Part shown: positions 54,993 through 64,000 of the stretch, piece after piece
How positions within the stretch are numbered: position 1 is the stretch's first letter
Layout of the letters: each line of letters begins with the position of its first letter
Source of the DNA: Chlorella sorokiniana
Lineage: Eukaryota > Chlorophyta > Trebouxiophyceae > Chlorellales > Chlorellaceae
Direction of reading: 5' to 3'
Length of the DNA: 64,000 bases
NCBI GenBank assembly: GCA_025917655.1
Contig: CP084620.1
Coordinates: forward strand, 1,798,001 to 1,862,000
Notes under the pieces: model-generated
What the model was told of the DNA's origin: nothing
Databases searched by the model: none
The model's input: only the letters and a program-made list of their open reading frames with translations
Made by a program: the position numbers and the translations under genes

Positions 54993-56253
54993 TCAGTGCC
55001 TGATGAACATGTGCCGCAGCCAAGCGGGCGGGCCGCTGGCGGGCTGCGGCCGCGGCTGCGGCTGCACAGGGCTCCAGTGCCTGCTCAAGTACTCGGGATC
55101 TCCGGGCAGGCAGAACCTGCTTGCCTGTTGCTGGTTCTGGGGCTGGCGGGTGTCCTCGGGTCGAGCTCCCGGCCAGCTCGTGGCGCCCTCGATCTCCACA
55201 ATGTGGCAATGAGCCGGAGCGGCTGCCGGCCCCGCCTCTCCAGCTCCTCCTGCTGCTTCAGCGCCATTCAGCTGCTGCCCTTGTCGCTCGCTGCCCCAAA
55301 GCAGGCAGGAGTTCAGGCTGCTGATCACGGCGGTCAAGGGCTGCACTGCCAGGTTGACTGCATGCCACGGCGTGGGCGGCGAAGGCGTGATGACCAGGCC
55401 CAGCACGCAGGCATCGTACCGGTCGCAGCCTGGCAGGGGCTGCCGCGCTGTGCGGATGGTGTAAAAGCTGGGTAACACGGCCAGCTCGCTGAAGCCGGCG
55501 GCACGGTAGAACGCCCGCGCGGCGTCGTTGAAGCGCGCGACATGCAGGTACACCGCGCGGCAACCCGCTTCGGCGGCGGAACGCATCATGGAGTCGAGCA
55601 GACGGCGTGCGATGCCACGCCGCTGGAAGGCCTGCATGCGCAGCAAGTCCCGCTCGGTTGAAGGGTGTCCACGGCGCTGCGCAGCCACGCCAGTCTGGCT
55701 GTTTTGCTTACAACCACACACCAGCCCGCGCACCTCTGCCACCCCGAGGGTTAGCACGTACAGCAGCTTCTCGCGGTCCTGAGCAGGGCCCGCAACTCCC
55801 AGCAGCTGGCGGTCGCGCGGGTCGGCGTACAGCGCGGGGAAGGAACGGGCTGCATGGCGGCAGCGAGAGTGAGAGGATGCACGCGAGGCGTTGGCGACAG
55901 CCAAGACGAGCACCCGCTGTCAGCCCCGGCTCACCTGTGATGAAACCAACCAACATTTCCGACGCATCCGGATCAACATCAGCATGCTGCCTAGAAGGCA
56001 GGGGGCTTGCAGCTGTGGCGCAAGGCCAGGCCCCAACACTAGCTGCGGCAGCGGGGGCAGCGGTGCTCTGGCGGCCCATGCGATGATGCCATCCAGCCCG
56101 CGCACGGCTTTGTGAAAGAACTCATCGTCGTAGTCTAGGGGGAAAAGGCGCTGGTGCAGCAGCTTCAGGGCAGCATAGTCGCCTGGGTGCAACGCTCTGC
56201 GCAAGAGGGCAAATCAACACACTCGTGGCGGGCGGCGGCACTCACCCCGCCAT
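54993..56253 (-). CDS. NAA60: NAA60-like N-alpha-acetyltransferase (GNAT fold)
   Basis: NAA60/NatF acetylates N-termini of membrane proteins (at the Golgi in animals, the plasma membrane in plants). ALHPGDYAALKLLHQRLFPL, YDDEFFHKAVRGLDGIIAWA and LYVLTLGVAEVRGLVCG start the GNAT fold. The acetyl-CoA loop is FQRRGIARRLLDSMMRSAAE. AVYLHVARFNDAARAFYRAA and GFSELAVLPSFYTIRT then follow NAA60 closely. The C-terminal part (PPTPWHAVNLAVQPLTAVIS, CLLWGS) takes the place of the membrane-associating helices of the family. The tail ends WLRHMFIRH then TGA. The start is inferred: a tiny first exon ATGGCGGG at 56246-56253 before a GTGAGT donor, joined to GCGTTGCACCC. Convergent with the TOG gene, 131 bp apart. 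Confidence 0.75.
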
Positions 56254-56824
56254 TGCAGGGCACTGCACGGACTGACGTTCTGTCTTGATATGCTGTTGGT
56301 CATCATGTTCAAGCCCTATTAAGCGCACCTGTAGACAACGCCTTCGTCCCCTTGCCGAGCCATCGGCCCAGTGCTGGGCCTGTTTCTGTTTTGACCTTTC
56401 CGTATGTTTTTGCAGTTGAAAGAAGGCTAAAGAAGCGATAGAGACGTCCAACGGGGCTCAGGTCCACAACTCTGATCAGGCTGCTGCCTCCCCGAAAGAA
56501 CCACGCGTGTGTCCTAAGAATTTTGCGAAAATGCTGTTGTAATGTGATCGCCCAGCTGAGAATAATCGAAACTTGCAATGCCTGCGCTGGGCGCTGGCGC
56601 CATCACCTACTCTTGGATGAGGACACTCGCTGCTTGCATGCTCCCTGGCGAGAGCGTGCTCTTCAGAGTTGCGCTGTCTGCGAGCAGTGATTTTGTATCC
56701 TGCAAGCAGACATTTGCTTCCCTTGGCAAGCACTCCCTTCACCCCGAAAGGTGCCTGCCAGACTCCAAGCAGGTGCAAGCAGTTCAACTTGCTTCAAGCT
56801 TCAAGCGAGCAACAGAGCTGGAAC
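56254..56824. promoter_or_regulatory. Divergent promoter region NAA60 / polyamine oxidase
   Basis: Holds both promoters. An ATG at 56578 is in frame with the downstream FAD domain and is an alternative, less likely start of the oxidase. No TATA box is assigned. Confidence 0.4.
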
Positions 56825-58793
56825 ATGTTGGCAAGCAGCTGCCATCCCGGCATCGGCTGGCGGCCGCTGGCAGCCTTGCTTGTCGTCTTGGCAGGCGCCC
56901 AGCTCTGCCTGGCCCGCCCGGCTGCCCAGCCCGCCCGGAGCTGCAGCAGGGAGGGGTGACAAAAAATGACGTTGTGGTAATCGGCGCCGGCATGGCTGGC
57001 GTGGCGGCTGCAGCTGCGCTTGTCGACGCCGGTTTGAACGTGATCGTGCTTGAGGCACGGGAGCGCTTGGGCGGGCGCATTCAGTCGATGGCGGTGCCGG
57101 GCGGCTACGTCGACTTGGGAGCCATGTGGATCCATGAGGGCGAGCGAGGCAACCCGCTGTACGACCTGGCGGCAGACAGCCTGGGCCTGGGCCTGAGCCC
57201 GCGGCAAAACTACAACAGTTTTACCATCCGCAGCACCAGCGGCGGCCGTGGCGACGTGCTCAGCTATGCCCAAGCTTACCGGGCCATTAACAACGCGCTG
57301 GTCCCCCGCATGGAGGCCATGCGAGCCGCCCCAACGCCACCGATATGCCCCTTTCTTCAGTCTATGCCGACTTCCTGCGCCAGGCTGCCTTCAGCCCGCA
57401 GCAGGTGGCGGCAGCCAACACCATGTGAGCCAGGGGGGCTCTACCGTGCAGAGCACATCATGCTTCGCGTTTGGTGTGTGCCACCCATATGCACCTCATC
57501 TGCCCCCTGCGACTGTTTCCTCCGCAGCATGCACACCCGATGGCAGGCGCTGCTGAACGGCAACGTGACCCAGCTCTCCACGCTGCGCCTGAACGACGCC
57601 AAAACCATTCCCGCTGTGGATGTGATGCTGCAAGACGGGTTTGTCGCAGTTGTTGAGGGCCTGGCTGCCGGGCTGGACATCCGATACGCTGCAGTGGTGA
57701 CGAGCATCGCGCATGACGCCGAGGGCGTGACGGTGGGCACTGCCGGCGGGCAGCAGTGGCGAGCCAGACATGCCATTCTCACCGTCCCTCTGGGGCTCTT
57801 GAAGGAGGGCAGCATCGCAATCAGCCCTCCCCACTCGGCCGAGAAGAAGGCAGCAATGGAGACCATGGTGAGGCACACAGTAAAGGGAGGAGATGAGCAG
57901 TGCGGATGCCTGCCATTGCTCGCGCTTTCCCTCCTCGACACTGCTTGCCTGAGCTGCGGGAGGCGTCAGGGAAGACTGCACCCAACAACACCACCAAACA
58001 AACCCAAATCCCCCGTGTCCCCCACCAGGGGTACGGCCTGCTGGACAAGGTTGTGCTCGTGTTCGATTCTGTGTTCTGGGACGCCACCGCCGACTTCCTG
58101 CTGCGCGAGATGCCCGACTGGAGCGGCCGCTGGGCGGTCTTCCTCAACTACCACAAGCTCTTCCCCGCCGCGAAGGCCCTGGTGGCCATCCACGTGGCCG
58201 ACACGGCGCGCCAGCTGGAGGGCATGCCGGATGCGGAGGTGGTCGAGGAGGGCATGGCGGGTGAGCGCCGCCGGGCGGGGCATGTCCTGTGGAACCGTTC
58301 AACCTGGGGGGCCAGGCTCGAGCGGCCAGCAGTCTCTGACTCGCAAACATACTGCCCCCTCGCACCCTTATCCATCCTGCCGCGCCCCCGCAGTCCTGCG
58401 CTCCATGTACGGCGCCTCGATACCAAACCCAACCCAGACCAGCGTCACGAGATGGCATTCCGACCCCTTCTCCCGCGGCGGCTACTCCTTCTTCGCCGTG
58501 GGCAACCAGAAGAACATCACTGCGGCCCTGGCTCAGCCAGAGGGCCGGCTGCTGTTTGCAGGGGAGGCCACCAGCAGCAAGCCGGCCACAGGTGGGGGGC
58601 GCCAGCTGGCACTTGCACTCCACCTCAACACTCCACCCCCGGCCGGCGTGACCGCGCCCCTCTGGCATGCAGTGCTTGGCGCCTACTTGAGCGGCCTGAG
58701 GGAGGCGCAGCGGGTGCTGGACATGCATGGCGCTGGCACCGACGTGAGCCTGCCCTACAGCCTCCCCCTGCCGTCGAGGCTGCCACAAACTAG
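56825..58793 (+). CDS. Secreted polyamine oxidase (FAD amine oxidase)
   Basis: Oxidises polyamines, releasing H2O2, in the secretory pathway or wall. The ATG at 56825 gives a signal peptide, GWRPLAALLVVLAGAQLCLA. The FAD fold follows: DVVVIGAGMAGVAAAAALVD, VLEARERLGGRIQSM and VDLGAMWIHEGERGNPLYDL. Next come DGFVAVVEGLAAGLDIRYAA, GVTVGTAGGQQWRARHAILT, VPLGLLKEGSIAI, LLDKVVLVFDSVFWDA, TRWHSDPFSRGGYSFFAVG, RLLFAGEATSSKPAT and LGAYLSGLREAQRVL. Introns lie at about 57428-57527, 57869-58029, 58261-58393 and 58592-58655. To join the signal peptide to the FAD domain one base must be added in the G run near 56955. Another is needed near 57330 before YADFLRQAAFSPQQ. Without the first addition, the ORF opens at ATG 56578. 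The stop at about 58793 also assumes a shift. Confidence 0.8.
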
Positions 58794-58929
58794 GCCAAAG
58801 TCAGAGGCAGACAGCACGAGAAGAGAGAATCATCGATTATGCTTCCGCTGCTGCTTGCTTTCGCTGTTACAAAAGGAAGGCTGCGCATGGCCCAAGTCAC
58901 AGGCGGGCCGGCGGCGGCGGTGCAGCGGT

Positions 58930-61540
58930 TCATGCGTCGTCCAGGCACGCCACGCCGGGCAGCACCTTGCCCTCCAGCAGCTCCAGCGAGGCGCCGCCGC
59001 CGGTGGAGATGTGGCTCATCTTGTCGGCCAGGCCCGCCTTCTCCACGGCCGCAACGGAGTCGCCGCCGCCAATGATGGTTGTGGCGCCTGCAGGCGGGGG
59101 AATAGGAATGGGATTGGGGGCAGCACAGGGTGCACCAGGGCTTGCCCCACTGCATGGCAAGGAGGGGAAGTGTGAGCCCGCCCCGCCCACCGCTGTTTGT
59201 CGTGAGTTCCGCCAGCAGCTTGGAGATGGCGTCGGTGCCGGCGGCAAAGGCATCAAACTCGAACACTGCGGGGGCACCAATGGCGGGGAACTGGTGACGC
59301 CACGCTGCTTCTGTGGGGTCTGCAAGCAGCACAGCACCAAGCTAGGTCGAGGCAGGGCAGGGAAGGCAGCGGGCGCCTCCTCACCGCCCATGGGCCCGTT
59401 CCACAGGATGGTCTTGCAGTCGGACAGAGCCTCGCTGATCGTCTTGCTGCTGTCAGGGCCCACATCCAGCCCCTGGATGAGGAGGGAGCGTGGCAGGAAG
59501 GCGAGGAGTTCCAGCGGGTCCATGCCAACACCGCTGTGCGGCACAGGCAGACGAGGCTGCATCCCAGCCCCCTCTCACCATCCAGCCGTCGGGGATGGCG
59601 TCAACGGGGACCACCTTGGAGGCAGCATCGGCAGCAAACTTGTCGGCCACCACGACATCGGTGGGCAGCACAAACTCCACACCCTTGGCCTGAGAGGAGG
59701 GGGTGGGGGCATTGTGTTGGGTTGGGAAGGCCCGCAGGAAGGCGGCATTGGAACGGCAGCAAGGGCGCAGCCTTGACAAGAGAACCAGGAGGCCGATTGC
59801 CAAATACAAGCTCCCATCATCAAGCAGCTGGACCCCCCAGGCCCCACCCTGCCCACCTTTGCCTTGCTCATCAGCTCCTTGGCCAGCTCTAGCTTGTCCT
59901 CCTCCACCAGGGACGCGCCCACCGACAGCCCCTGGGCCTTGTAGAAGGTGAAGATCATGCCGCCGCTGCACCGGGCAGGCGCAGGGGCAGTGGCAGGCCC
60001 GCGGTGACCACCAGGCCAATGCAACCGCCCCAACGCAAGTCGCCCAAGTGGGCGCTGCCAACCGATTCGCCCCGCAGATCCCCCTGGCCCCGGCTCACCC
60101 CAGCACCAGCTTGTCGCACTGCGCCAGCAGCGCCTCAATCACGCCAATCTTGGAGGACACCTTGGAGCCGCCCACGATGGCGGCGAAGGGGCGCTTGGGA
60201 GAGGACACCGCGCCGACTGCAGCCAGCGGCAGGGACGCAGATTTGCAGCGCTCACACCTAGCTCCTCAAAGCCACGAGATGGGGCCAGCTATGCAGACTG
60301 CCGCATGAGCACATCGCGCATGTTGCCTCCAGCTCCCCCTTCTGATTCCCACCCACCCAGGTAGTCCAGCTCCTTCTTCATGAGGAAGCCCGACACCTTG
60401 GGGGACAGGTGGTCAGCCACGCCCGCGGTGGAGGCGTGGGCGCGGTGCGCGGTGCCAAAGGCGTCGTTGACATACAGGTCGCACCCCTCCGCCAGCTGCT
60501 TGGCAAAGCTGGCCTCGTTCTTCTCCTCCTCCGGGTGCCACCTACGCAAAAGGGGGGCGCGCGCGAGCGCAGTGGAAACACGTGGCGGCAGGCTGTACAA
60601 GCATAGGCACAGGGTGCACTGCTGAGGAAACATTCGATTGGACAGCTGGCACGCGGGCGGGCCCCTCACCGCACGTTCTCCAGCAGCAGCACCTGCCCGT
60701 CCTTCAGCTCCGTCTTCATCTGCTGCACCTCGGCCCCAATGCAGTCGGGCGCCAGCGCCACCTCCTGGCCCAGCAGCTCTGCGCGGTGCGGGCGCGGGTT
60801 GCAGGCAGCAGCACGCAGTGGTTGAGGGCGGAAGTGAAGCTGCTCCCCCAGGCGCGATTGCCCCGGAAAACGACAGCCACGTGCTTGCTTACTGCCTCCT
60901 TGGATCCCACAGAGCGCACAGCTGGTAAAAGGCCCGTCATCAAGGCCAGCCGGCCACCTTGCCCGACGTGCTCCACTCCCCACCCACCCGATAGGCGCTT
61001 GGCCACAGGCTCCAGGCTGGTCTTCTTGTCGGCGCCCTTGGGACGGCCCTGCACAGCGCCAAGCCTCAGACTTGTCCTCAGCCTGCTTTTGTTTGCATGG
61101 GCCAAGCAAAGCAATCGTCGATGCGCGCAAGCGCCTCCGCAGCTCGAGCCGCTCGGCCGCCGCCGCCGCTGCAGCTCACCAGGTGCGAGGTGAGCACCAC
61201 GCGGGCGCCCGACTTGGTGAGGTGCTGGATGGTGGGCAGGCTGGCGCGGATGCGGGTGTCATCGGTGATGGCCAGAGTGGTCTTGTCCTGCAACGCATGA
61301 TTCAAGGTTAGCAGGCAGGCACAGGACAAGGGAGGGGGCCCCACTCCTGTGTTGCAAGGTCGCTGCCGCCCTCACCTGCGGCACGTTCAGGTCGGCGCGC
61401 ACGAAGACCACCTTGCCCGCCAGCTCCTCGGGCTTCAGATCAGCCACGTTCTTCTTCACCATCGTGCCTGCGGCTGAAAGGGTTGGGTGTGAGGACATTG
61501 CTGTTTCAGCTGGTTCGTCGAGCGGCTGCCACTGCAGCAT
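58930..61540 (-). CDS. PGK: Phosphoglycerate kinase, plastid type
   Basis: Interconverts 3-phosphoglycerate and 1,3-bisphosphoglycerate in the Calvin cycle and glycolysis. Exons read [67 protein letters not shown] and [10 protein letters not shown]. They continue with [81 protein letters not shown] and [14 protein letters not shown], ending VACLDDA and TGA. All substrate and nucleotide loops are intact. The mature start [14 protein letters not shown] at 61462 aligns with mature plastid PGK. Upstream in-frame ATGs at 61498 and 61540 add only 12-26 residues, too few for a full transit peptide, so an unrecognised first exon may lie in 61541-61960. A TGTAA (minus strand, 58867-58871) is 59 bp past the stop. 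Confidence 0.93.
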
Positions 61541-62020
61541 TTGCAGTCCATGCGGAACCCTATCGCATTCTCAGCTGCACAGCCGCTGCACAGGGCTTGA
61601 CTGCCGGTTCCGCATGCCAGACTGCACAGGGCTGCCCTTAAGTGCTGTCGTCCGGTATGGTATGACTGATCAGAGCGAATTGCTGCCGCAAAGCACGCAA
61701 TCGAGGCAATTCTCTGCCGCAACTGCAACCCCACCTTCTCAGACGATCGCGATCAAGCCAACGAGAGGGGAGGATCAACAGCAATCAGGGGATCGGAAGC
61801 AAATGCACAAACGTTGAACGTGTGACTCGAGAATGCAGCCGCCCGCCAACTGGCGCCGCCGTCATCAGCATCACTGCGCTGTGCGCTGCAGGAGTGCTGC
61901 GCTGCAACATGACTGACAGTCTCTTACATCGTGGACATTGGGGTGCCTGGGCACTGTATAATTAGGAACGAACTGCTGCATTTAGTCACAACATGCTGTC
62001 TCCGGTCGCGATCAGCTGGA
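61541..62020. other. Upstream region of PGK
   Basis: Between two minus-strand genes. It may contain a PGK transit-peptide exon, which I could not identify. A TTACA at 61924-61928 is the likely TGTAA signal of the right-hand TOG gene, 93 bp past its stop. Confidence 0.45.
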
Positions 62021-64000
62021 TCAAGACCTCCTGACTGCTCGCCCCTCCGCAAAGCCATCAAGCTCACCCAAGCATCCCTTCAACGTCTTGTAGTGAGCGC
62101 TGTTCTGCTCAACCACTTGGTCAATGAATGCCGCTGTCTCAGGCTGCACGTTCAGCCTCAACAAGGTTGTCTGCAGCACGGGGCGGAGAGTGCAGCAGGT
62201 CAGCAGCGGCGCGACTTGCAGCAGCCTGGACTGAGCCTCAGGAGCTCACCCATGGATGCTCGCCATTCTTGGATGCCGACCGAGGAGCCTGGTGGAAAAC
62301 ACTGTGCAGCACCAGGGCCAGCTTCTTGGCGCTGATGGCGCAGGCCGCCCCGCCCTCAAGCAGCGCCTCACAAAGCGGCAGACACTGCGCCATCAACCCC
62401 TGCACCAGGCAAAGCAAGCGGCTGAGCTTGGTTAGGGTGAGATGTCTTGCACCCGCGCAATTCTTAATAACCCTCCAATCGGTTAGCCTGACCTCGTCAA
62501 ACAAACTGAGCCCCATCGGCGCCAGCCGATAGGCCGCCGCCACCACGAGTGCTGCGGCCTTGGAGCGGATGCGCGGGTTGGTCTACATGCGGCCGCAATG
62601 GGGGCGGGGTGGTTGAGAGACGTACCGTTCTGCATATTGCGGCCCCAACATCGCTGGTGGCTTGCGCATCACCTTGGCTGACGTGCAAAAGTTGGCGAGC
62701 ATGGAAATGCAGGCGGCGCCGCTGACGCTCTCCACCATGGCACTGCATGTGCACAGAGGGACACTCTTGGGTGTGCGATCCAGGCCCAGCTGGTATAGCC
62801 AACTTTGACTCAGGAACCTCAGACACAGGAACTCACACAAGGCACTCGTTTGCGTCGGCGGCGATGCGGCGGCTGTTCAGGTCGCTGCCCGTGGCCTTCT
62901 GCATCAGCGCCAGCAGCGTGCAGCTGGTGGGCGAGCTGTCGTCGGCCGCCAGGCTGCACATGGCGTCGCCGTAGCTGCATGAACAAGGGGTGGGGTTTCA
63001 GAATGTTGGGGCGGCTTAGGCCTATGGGTAACAATGCTTTGGGAGGGCCTGGATGCCGGTCTGGATCTGCACAAACATGTGTGCGGTGAGCACTCGGCCC
63101 CAAGCTGTCCCTCCCCACTCACCTGAGAAAGAGCTCCTTGAGCGTGAGGATGGCAGCACGCGCGGTGCTGAGGGCGCGGCGCCCGCATTGTGCGTAGCAG
63201 CAGGGGCACCACCGCCTGCAGCTGCAGTTGAGAGAGGAAGGTGGGCGCGGGCGGGAGGTGTTACAGCCCACGGCACACCTGGGGGCGAGCGACTGGCAGG
63301 CCACCCTTGTTGAGTGTGCGCTGCGAGAGGAACCTGTCCCCACCCACCTGCAGCTCCAGCGCCTCCCCGCTGTGAAACACGGCCGCCTGCAGCGTGTGCA
63401 TGTCCGCCACAGGGTCCACGGGCTGCACCGCACCCAGGTTGCGCATCGCAGCCGCCAGCTCCTCGGGGGCTGCGAGGGCAGACTTGCGCGCGAAGGGCGC
63501 TTGTCGGCGAGGCTGGCTGGCTGCAGCTGGGCCCCGCCGCAGGGCTGTGCGGCGGCCTGCAGGCGAGGGCAAATGGTGGGGCGTGGACGAAGCCGGGACG
63601 TCTGGTCAAATCATGCATGGGGCGGAACTTACCCTGCTGGCGGCTGCGGGCTGGGAGCCTGATGGACCGTGCTTGTGCCCTGTCTTGCCAAGAGTGGGCT
63701 TCACATCCTCGGCCTCGGCCAGCTGCTTGCAGGCGGGGGCGCAGGGGGAGTGCCTGGGCTGGACTTGCAGCAGTGGCTTCAGCGCTGGGCTGCTCCCCAA
63801 ATGATGCCGCGTCCTTGATGGCTGCAGCCAGCTGCTGTGTGCATGCCTCGCTGTGGGCGCCACCTGCGCATGGATGGCATCCACACGGGGAAGGAGTCGC
63901 AGGGTACACACCAGTCCCGCAGCAATAAGGCTCCTCATGCAGCAGCCACACACCTGCTGCTCTGCACTGGGGTCACGCATGTCCAGCAGCCCCCAACAGG
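62021..64000 (-). CDS. Second TOG-domain protein (5' end outside window)
   Basis: The gene enters from the right edge with an exon ending LLDMRDPSAEQQ (63961-63996). It continues GAHSEACTQQLAAAIKDAAS, LAEAEDVKPTLGKTGHKHG, then a CLASP-like TOG domain: PEELAAAMRNLGAVQPVDPV, MHTLQAAVFHSGEALELQ, AVVPLLLR, STARAAILTLKELFLRYGDA, DLNSRRIAADANECLVAMVE, AACISMLANFCTSAKVM, NPRIRSKAAALVVAAAYRLA and VQGLMAQCLPLCEALLEGGA. The last exon (about 62021-62170) gives LNVQPETAAFIDQVVEQNSA and ends GRAVRRS then TGA. Frame changes by one base occur near 63740 and near 63180. It is a HEAT-type TOG protein like the gene at 53183, but the two are not close copies. TOG proteins bind tubulin at microtubules or axonemes; the exact role is not set by this sequence. 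Confidence 0.65.

Noticed and set aside
1-64000. Retroelements, DNA transposons, CRISPR arrays, tRNA or rRNA genes
   Set aside because: No transposase, reverse transcriptase, terminal repeat pair, regular spacer repeat or tRNA-like clover pattern was recognised.

Overview
This is a GC-rich nuclear window from a green alga, most likely a trebouxiophyte of the Chlorella/Micractinium/Auxenochlorella type. The evidence is short introns (often 80-200 bp) in nearly every gene, a dense gene layout on both strands, TGTAA-type poly(A) motifs just past several stops, and a plant-like gene set (ALY/LIN9, plastid-type PGK, GH19 chitinase, secreted polyamine oxidase, plastid MATE carrier). I see no rRNA, tRNA, CRISPR array or recognisable transposon. 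The coding models come from reading conserved protein blocks across GT-AG (and a few GC-AG) introns. No database search was run.

Layout. 1-2801 (+) is the 3' part of an ALY/LIN9 gene (DREAM/MuvB cell-cycle transcription). 4047-5368 (+) is a small secreted protein of unknown function. 5713-12819 (-) is the most striking block: three tandem paralogues with the layout of animal Popeye-domain (POPDC) proteins. 13299-14875 (-) is IBA57, divergent from 15208-18890 (+), a family X DNA polymerase with a BRCT domain. 19098-22899 (-) is the spliceosomal cyclophilin CWC27, divergent from 23134-23522 (+), organellar ribosomal protein bL33. 23763-25495 (-) looks like a Tudor-like module fused to a RidA/YjgF domain. 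26260-28257 (-) is a secreted Cys-rich protein with a Hedgehog-type Hint domain. 29359-32376 (+) is a coiled-coil nuclear protein, and a decayed copy of its first exon lies at 25519-25700.

The second half holds a secreted protein (33136-34880, -), a plastid MATE transporter (35307-37653, -), a large secreted GH19 chitinase with a CBM14 module and two duplicated Cys-rich cassettes (38415-42825, -), ARMC8/GID5 of the GID/CTLH ubiquitin ligase (43481-46412, -), TIM17 (47200-48560, -), an F-box protein (49149-52921, +), a TOG-domain protein (53183-54861, +), an NAA60-like N-acetyltransferase (54993-56253, -), a secreted polyamine oxidase (56825-58793, +), PGK (58930-61540, -) and a second TOG-domain gene that runs off the right edge (62021-64000, -).

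Most genes are unrelated housekeeping genes arranged in divergent and convergent pairs. The Popeye-like array is the only clear gene family expansion. Many models need one extra base in a short homopolymer or GC-rich run to keep frame. Because this recurs in unrelated conserved genes, it looks like consensus error in the sequence rather than gene decay, with one notable shared case in two Popeye paralogues.
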